Source of the DNA: Cyathus striatus | Taxonomy: Eukaryota > Basidiomycota > Agaricomycetes > Agaricales > Nidulariaceae | Length of the DNA stretch: 64,000 bases | Assembly (NCBI GenBank): GCA_025738555.1 | Contig: JAOVFP010000002.1 | Coordinates: forward strand, 3,968,001 to 4,032,000 | Direction: 5' to 3' | Shown: in pieces, positions 57,754 through 64,000 of the stretch | Layout of the letters: each line of letters starts with the position of its first letter | Position numbering within the stretch: the first letter of the stretch is position 1 | The notes under the pieces: generated by a model | Databases searched by the model: none | What the model was told of the DNA's origin: nothing | The model's input: the letters and a program-made list of their open reading frames with translations, nothing else | Translations under genes and position numbers: made by a program

Positions 57754-60246
57754 ATGTCTGTATATCCGCAAAACTATTATGGCCAGCCGTCATATAACTC
57801 TGGCTACGCTGCACCCTCTCAGAACGGTTATCTATACCAATATCAACAGCCGCAACCACCAGCACCAGCAGCCCCGGTGTATCACCTTGACCCTGTCTCT
57901 TTTCGCAGAGAGTATACTCAGCGACTATCTCAATTGACCTTCAACTCAAGGCCCTTGATTCAAGGTCTATCTATGCTTGCTCAAGAGTACTCACGATTCG
58001 CAGAAATTGTTGGTCAGTGTATCGAATCACACATTCGTAAGGTGAGTGTTTGATTCCTTGATTCAATGTAACTCTCGCTCTACCGCTGAGAAGTCAAGTA
58101 CACTTGGGAGTTATGTAGTTCGATTTATGTGATTTCTCCCCATGTATCTAGTAGTATTCCGTAGCTTGCATCTAAGCTCAAAGAGACGTCTGAGGATGCA
58201 TTGCATCTCTGAAAAGATATCTCGTTCCCTTGACTCAGCGCCTTTCCACCTTTCTTGTGTTTCGTCCCGCGGATTGCTGACTCATCATTTCTATTTTTGG
58301 AACATTCCAATCAGGTCCCTCCATGGATGAAGTTACCGGCATTTTATCTTTTGGATGCGATATCAAAGAATGTTTATGATCCTTATGCTCGCCATTTCAC
58401 TTCCTTCGTGATTCCTTTGTTTCTTGAAACGTACAGCCAAGTTGACGAAAGCACACGTAGTAAAATGGAAGAGATGTTGTTGACTTGGAGGTCAGGATCT
58501 CCTAACGGTAAGGAGCTCTTCGGTGTTCCTTCTCAAGTTGCTATCGAACGAGGTGTTTGGGGAGACGGTCAAGTGAGCACTTCCTTTCTTTGAGATCTAT
58601 ACAGGATACTAAATATTCGGCAGTTGAACAACTCCGGCTATCCAGGACAGATTAGCAAGGCGCAGGTTCTCAGTGAACTACAGTTTATTCTCTCTCAGAA
58701 AGAGCGCGCTATTCAGGTAAACCCATATGACACCGTATCCCGCGGTCATGTCAGTGTTTTGCATCAGGTATGTCATGTATTTATTGATCTACCGACACCG
58801 GCTTATTGAGTATGTATATTAGCTGCGTAAACTCGTCGAGACAGGAGTGTCTCAAGACGAACTACAACAAATATTGAATCAACTCCGTAGCTTGGCTCGT
58901 ACTGCCGTTTCACCTATGCCTAATGTCCCCCCTGTTCCAGTAGTTCCTACTGTTCCGCCTTCTCAATGGTCATCTTCAGTTTCGGTGCCTCCGGTTTCAC
59001 TATCTGCAATTTCTGCTAATGCGACTGGATCTGTATATCCTCCATATGTTCAAGACAACCATGGATTCAAAGAAGAACTTAGAAGCTCTGAGCTTTGCAA
59101 TGTACCTACCGTCAGCAGCAATGCTGCCGCAGCACCTTCTGATATTAGTAATTTATTGTCAACACTGATTAAAGCTGGTGTTGTCTCGGCATCAGGCACT
59201 CCTGTCGGGGCTGGATCAAGCACCAAGCAGGATATTCTCGTTGAGGATCCTGTAATTGTTACATTAAAACAGGAATCAGAGCGGAAGTATCGAGAAGCCA
59301 TCCTCTCACAGAATGCGAAACTCTCTAGCTTAGAAATTACAAGGTAAACCTTCGTCATATTGTATATATGTTGTCTAACATTGTTTTTGTCGCAGGACGA
59401 TACCCCCTATTGTACAGTTTTTATACGACAGTTTAAGTGCTCAATGTAAACAGTGTGGTATTCGGTTTCCCGACTCCGCAGCAGGAAAGAAGACCTTGGA
59501 CGACCATTTAGATATGCATTTTAGACAGAATCGGAAGGCTACGCAGAACATTGGCCGTGGTCATTCTCGTAGTTGGTTTATTGGAGTAGAGGTATGTGTT
59601 ACAGTTGTTCTTCATGTATCAGGCCATTTAACCTGTTTATTTAAGGATTGGATACATGAAGTTGACGGTGATGTAAAAGGGAAAGGTCGAGAAAGGGGAA
59701 ATTATCAGAATATCAATTCTAAAACCTCAGCTATGGACACAGCGAAACGTGACGCCGAGCTACGATCCCAGTTTGTTGTGGTACCTCCTGGTGATGAGGC
59801 CAAGGCTATCTCATGTCCCATATGTAAGGAGCCTCTTAAGTCTGAATTCTTGGAGGATGATGAGGAATGGGTGTGGAAGAATGCTGTCCTGAAAGACGAT
59901 CGAGTAAGTTACTAAATGACATTGTTTTATTGCTCGTATCGCTAACTATAATTTGTAGGTATACCATGCCACATGTCATGCAGAGGCTATCGTGTCGACG
60001 AGTAGTTTGGCAGCTCGGTTAAAGACTGAAGGTGCTAATGATAGTCGTGGAAGTACACCTGAGAGGCAGTTGATTCGAACAGGCATGATATTGCGAGGAA
60101 CTCCGCCTCCTTCAGCATCACGATTATCAAAATCGAAATCACCATCTTTGTCACCGTCTCCTGAGGTTAAGCTCGCTGGAACGAAGCGTAAGGTTGAACC
60201 TTCTGATGCTAGCTCATCGACAGAACCCGATGGCACACCTCCCTGA
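57754..60246 (+). CDS. PCF11: Pre-mRNA cleavage/termination factor Pcf11
   Basis: CF IA subunit that binds the phosphorylated CTD of RNA polymerase II and drives 3'-end formation and termination. After a Tyr/Gln/Pro-rich head (MSVYPQNYYGQPSYNSGYAA) comes the CID: YHLDPVSFRREYTQRLSQLT, FNSRPLIQGLSMLAQEYSRF, then VPPWMKLPAFYLLDAISKNV and YDPYARHFTSFVIPLFLETY. A Pro/Ser-rich linker follows. Two zinc fingers end the protein: QCKQCGIRFPDSAAGKKTLD with DHLDMH, and ISCPICKEPLKSEFLEDDEE with VYHATCHAEAI. About eight exons. The tail is Ser/Pro-rich (SRLSKSKSPSLSPSPEVKLA). Confidence 0.94.
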
Positions 60247-60641
60247 AGAAGATGGCCATGACAGCTGCATAGCAGCTGCCTAAAATAATGTGTGACTAGC
60301 CATTCAGCATGGATATGGAGCATTGTTTTTTGCATTATTACACTCACTACAATTGTATTGTTACGCAAGCATTTACCGATATTACGAATACCATTATTAT
60401 TTCAGTTAATTACAGGAAATTTAAAAAAAATGAACGTGGCTTTGTGGTGATGTCATTATAAAAACACTACACATACCACAGAATGATCTTGCTTTTCATA
60501 CGTCTGGGTAGGTGGCGTGTTTGTTTATTTTTCCTGAGAGCTCTTTTGTTAGGGCCGATAATCAGGTATACAAAGCTGGTTGCGTACGCTCTTCAAACTC
60601 CACTTAGTAGTACTTGGTAGTGGCTATCTTAGCCAAAAATA
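60247..60641. promoter_or_regulatory. Intergenic region upstream of SWT1
   Basis: About 395 bp between tandem genes, AT-rich, with an A-run at about 60422 and CACTTAGTAGTACTTGGTAG just before the SWT1 start. No gene seen. Confidence 0.4.
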
Positions 60642-62115
60642 ATGGAACACTCGCAGATCAGAGAGCCATATTCTTCTCGTTCGTGTATTCTGGTTATGTA
60701 TGTTATACCTTAACTGATGAACTAACGTAGATGCGTCCAGTCTGGATAATTCGCATCTACACACTACGCTTCTACGAATCGATAAACTTGCAAATGAAGA
60801 TGTAGAGATGAAGGTAGGCAGATGTGCGACAACATGCAAAGGCCAGTACTTAACAGTGTAGGCGCCGATATCCGAATTCCATGCCTGTGTAGTGATTGAT
60901 ACGAACATACTTTTACATCACTTGGATGTCTTGAAACAATTCGTAGAGGATATTGAGCGGCGGTCATTTCCGCTCAGCATCATCATCCCTGGGGTGGTGA
61001 TCTATGAATTAGACAGGTAAGGGTTTCGCGTGTGGCTTAAGTCGATGCTGACCCGGCTTGAAACAAGGCAAAAGAACCGGAACGGATTAGCGTGGTATGC
61101 GAGACGGGCATCGTCGTGGTTGTTGGAAAAGGTCAAAGAGAAGAGGTCAGTGAGAGGTCAGGCTAACGAAGAAACGTGCAAGTTGTCTGGAAATTGGAAA
61201 ACGATAGATGTGAACGATGTAAGTAGTAATTATCTGTGCTACTGGTAATTTACAGATTTAGATCTAAATGAACGGTTTTTTGTTAGGGAACTCCAGCTGA
61301 GCGACGAAACGATGGATTGATTTTGGATTGCTGTATGTATTTTGCTCGGCGATGGGCAACGTGGTTATGCTGTAACGACAAGAATCTGTGCATTGAGGCG
61401 GAGAGAGATAGTGAGAGGATTTTTACTACGGTCCACGGACAAGGACGAGAAGCTGACTGGAGGTACCACAGACATCGGAACGATTAGTGCGTCAGGCAGG
61501 CGATGGAGCAGCCGAGATATAGCGCGAAGGATATGGGGAGAAGCTGCGCAGACTGCGGGAGTTGATATAAGCGGATTCGCGGGGTACAGTGCAAGTTACC
61601 AATACGTGGATGAGGAGAATAAAAAGGAAGATGAGGATGTGATGATGGTGGATGAGGAGGAGGGGGAGGTGGGGGCGAAGCCAAGCCACGCGCTGGATCT
61701 GCTGCACCTGGAGGTGATTGGACACTTTACGAGACTGCTGATGGAGTTGGTGATTCGGGTGGGCGGGGACGAAGTGGGGCAGAGACGAGGGGCTTTGTCG
61801 CGGCATGCGCCGGGATGGCAGCAGAAGGCAGGGCTGCACGAGTGGGATGCGCAGGACTGCGTAGAGTACCTGGGCTCTAAGAAGCGGGTTCAGACAGGCA
61901 GCCCGGACGTCGGGCTCTTCCTCAGCAGGCCGTACTCGCGGCGGGGGGCCCGGAGGGGACAGGACTGGTCACGGCGTGACTGGGAGATTGGACTGCGGCA
62001 CGTGGGAGAGATAGGCAGGGCATGGGACGAGGGCTCCATTGAAGAGTCGCTGGCGGTGCTGGAGCCGCACTGGAGCAGGATCTTTGCACTCAAGATGAGA
62101 CCGACGGGGCTGTGA
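60642..62115 (+). CDS. SWT1: PIN-domain RNA endonuclease Swt1-like
   Basis: Nuclear-pore-associated endoribonuclease in mRNA quality control. The start exon MEHSQIREPYSSRS joins ASSLDNSHLHTTLLRIDKLA, then via a GTGCGA donor (60824) L-IDTNILLHHLDVLKQFVED with the first PIN Asp. Next SFPLSIIIPGVVIYELD-RQK, NRNGLAWYARRASSWLLEKV, RNDGLILDCCMYFARRW, CCNDKNLCIEAER (further acidic PIN residues) and SGRRWSSRDIARRIWGEAAQ. The C-terminal half, rich in charged residues, includes HALDLLHLEVIGHFTRLLME. Six exons; joins chosen to keep the PIN motifs in frame. Stop at 62113-62115. Confidence 0.82.
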
Positions 62116-62313
62116 TGCCGAGCAGCCGAGGTGATGACAGAGTCCGGCTGGGTCATCGGGGTAGGAATTGTCACAGATTGTGTGACATGGAGTGAAGTGT
62201 GTACATAGTAGTTTTGAAAGTGAAATTCAAAAGTTTTACGTCTTTCCTTTTCCTTTTCCCGTTCCTTTTCATTCTCTTCCCTTGTCTTGCATCTCCTCTC
62301 CTCTCTTTTCTTC

Positions 62314-63971
62314 ATGAAGAGCCGCCGCGCACTTTACGTCTTTCTCTCCATCCTCGCCCTCTTCCTCCTTGGCACCGTCTTCGTCCTCTCCTCCGTCACA
62401 TACTACCTCGCTATCGACCCCGCCGCTTATCTCTCCCAGCGAGAAGTCCCCATCCTCGACAACACCACTCGTTGGAATGCCTCCGATCACGGCCATGTCC
62501 AGCACATTCCAAGGATTATCCACCAGACATGGAAGACCGAAGTCCTTCCTGACCGCTGGAAGAACATCTCCCAGGAGTGCCGCGACATGATGCCCGACTA
62601 GTATGCTCTCCCTCACCACTCCTTTCTTATTTCTTATTTATTTTATTTTTGCTCTTTAGTGAATATATGCTATGGACAGACGAGGGCTCGCGTCAATTTA
62701 TTGCAGAATACTATCCCTGGTTCCTCGATACCTTCGACGGATACAAGTTCAACATACAGCGTGCAGACGCCATCCGCTACTTTGTTCTCCACCACTATGG
62801 CGGCATTTACATCGATCTCGACATAGGATGTCTCCGTCCTTTGGATCCTCTCCTGGTCTATCCCGTCATCCTTCCAAAGACGATTCCTGTCGGTATCTCT
62901 AATGACCTCATCTTTTCCGCAAAGGGCCATCCCTTCATGGAGCAGACCATTCACAACCTCATCACATTCGATATCTCTTGGATTCTTCACTATCCCACTG
63001 TTATGTTCTCCACCGGTCCCATGTTCCTTTCTGCCCAGTATAGTATTTACTCCTCCTCCCATCCCAACAGCGCTACCACAGACATCCGTGTTTTGCCAAA
63101 GTCGCTCTACGGCAAAAACGCAAAGGAAGGCGAGGCTCCTGATTCCTTCTTTTCTCACTTCTACGGCAGCAGCTGGCATGCCGATGACGCAGCCTTTATC
63201 GGTTTCCTTGGCAAGTGGGGAAAAGCCCTTATGTGGGTTGGCCTTTTCGTCCTCATCGTTGGCATCGTCCGACTTCCCAAGCAACGCCGCAGTCTCAGAA
63301 GGATTGGTGGCTATGATGTCCTTATTCCCAGACTTTCTCGCTCTGGTCGATGGCATTTCCATTTAGGTGGTTCATCCTCTGGTTCATCCATTCCTTCCTC
63401 TCCTGAAGGAAGCGAACTCGGCTCTCCGATTAACACCGACGTTCCCATCCTTCATTTGCCTCTTGATGTTCAGCCCACTTCCCCAGTTCTTGAGTCATCG
63501 GATGGCTTCGCAGGTCGCATCCAGAGCCCCATTGTCGACGCTTTCCGCCGTGTCCGCAATCGTGTGTCCTCCGTAGCCGATCCCCGAGAAGAGCCACCAC
63601 GAACACCGATTCGATCCAGAAGGCAACGCCCCAGCAGAAGCTATCTCTTCTTTCTTCCCGCGATTTTTACTCAGTCGCAAGACATTGAACTCGATTCGTC
63701 ATCCTCAGTGCTGCCTCGCTCCAACCCGCCAACCCTTCCCCAATCCCTTTCCCGACCTCACTCACGTTCTTCCAACTACACCCTCGAAAAGCAGCGCTTG
63801 GAGGAGCATGATATTGAACGTGGCGATAGTGCAGAATTTTTGGGTGTACAAAGCGATAGTAGCACGCTTGTAGATCTTACGGAAGCTGGTCATCCTCCAT
63901 CACGACCTCAATCTAGGAGTTCATCTAGGGCAGGATCTTCCTCTCGCCCTCTCATGTCTTGGAATTCATGA
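62314..63971 (+). CDS. Inositol phosphoceramide mannosyltransferase (GT32; Sur1/Csh1-like) with long cytosolic tail
   Basis: Golgi enzyme adding mannose to inositol phosphoceramide. Starts MKSRRALYVFLSILALFLLG, a signal anchor, then HIPRIIHQTWKTEVLPDRWK and NISQECRDMMPD-YEYMLWTD joined by a 59-nt intron (about 62601-62659). The GT32 core has FDGYKFNIQRADAIRYFVLH and HYGGIYIDLDIGCLRPLDPL with the DxD motif, then FSTGPMFLSAQY and FSHFYGSSWHADDAAFIGFL. A second membrane helix is ALMWVGLFVLIVGIVRL. After it comes a Ser/Pro/Arg-rich tail of about 240 residues, much longer than in yeast Sur1. Stop at 63969-63971, just inside the window. Confidence 0.9.
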
Positions 63972-64000
63972 TGGAAATGAAGAGCATAATGGTATTTTGC

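Overview
The window is nuclear DNA of a filamentous basidiomycete, most likely an Agaricomycete. Genes are dense and on both strands. Almost every gene is split by many introns of about 45-70 nt with GT..AG ends. The gene set is typically fungal (PEX2, AVO2, EMC10, GT32 ceramide mannosyltransferase, cobalamin-independent methionine synthase, secreted glutaminase). I could not identify the species. Coordinates given for genes run from start codon to stop codon and include introns; exon joins were worked out by eye from splice sites and reading frame.

Layout. 1-21 kb: a secreted aldose 1-epimerase (cut by the window start), folylpolyglutamate synthase (MET7-like), a small zinc-finger-like protein, importin Kap120, peroxin Pex2, phenylalanyl-tRNA synthetase alpha, a GNAT acetyltransferase, a BSD2/NDFIP-type PY-motif membrane protein, a low-complexity protein, EMC10 and phenylalanyl-tRNA synthetase beta. 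21-24.3 kb: the only clear non-housekeeping interval, with a decaying 21-bp tandem repeat that encodes a Cys/Tyr/Gly heptad, and a broken LTR-retrotransposon (gag fragment plus one LTR-like end). 24.3-41.5 kb: a small protein, DPH6, a sucrose/alpha-glucoside transporter, the TORC2 subunit AVO2, a STEEP1-family protein, a WTAP/Mum2-like coiled-coil protein, a Pro/Ser-rich protein, a secreted GtaA-type glutaminase and phosducin-like PLP1. 41.5-64 kb: DOM34/pelota, a small protein with a repeated motif, methionine synthase, a xylitol/sorbitol dehydrogenase, ribosomal protein uL6, STE14, VPS2, mitochondrial MEF2, a protein I do not recognise, PCF11, the PIN endonuclease SWT1 and a SUR1/CSH1-like mannosyltransferase.

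How genes relate. Both subunits of cytosolic phenylalanyl-tRNA synthetase lie within 10 kb of each other, facing each other. MET7 makes the polyglutamated folate that MET6 uses, and both have CACGTG boxes upstream. Many neighbours share short divergent promoters (about 150-250 bp), and several pairs converge with under 170 bp between stop codons. I found no biosynthetic cluster, CRISPR array, rRNA or tRNA gene. The least explained sequence is the 21-bp repeat array at about 21.25-22.1 kb.
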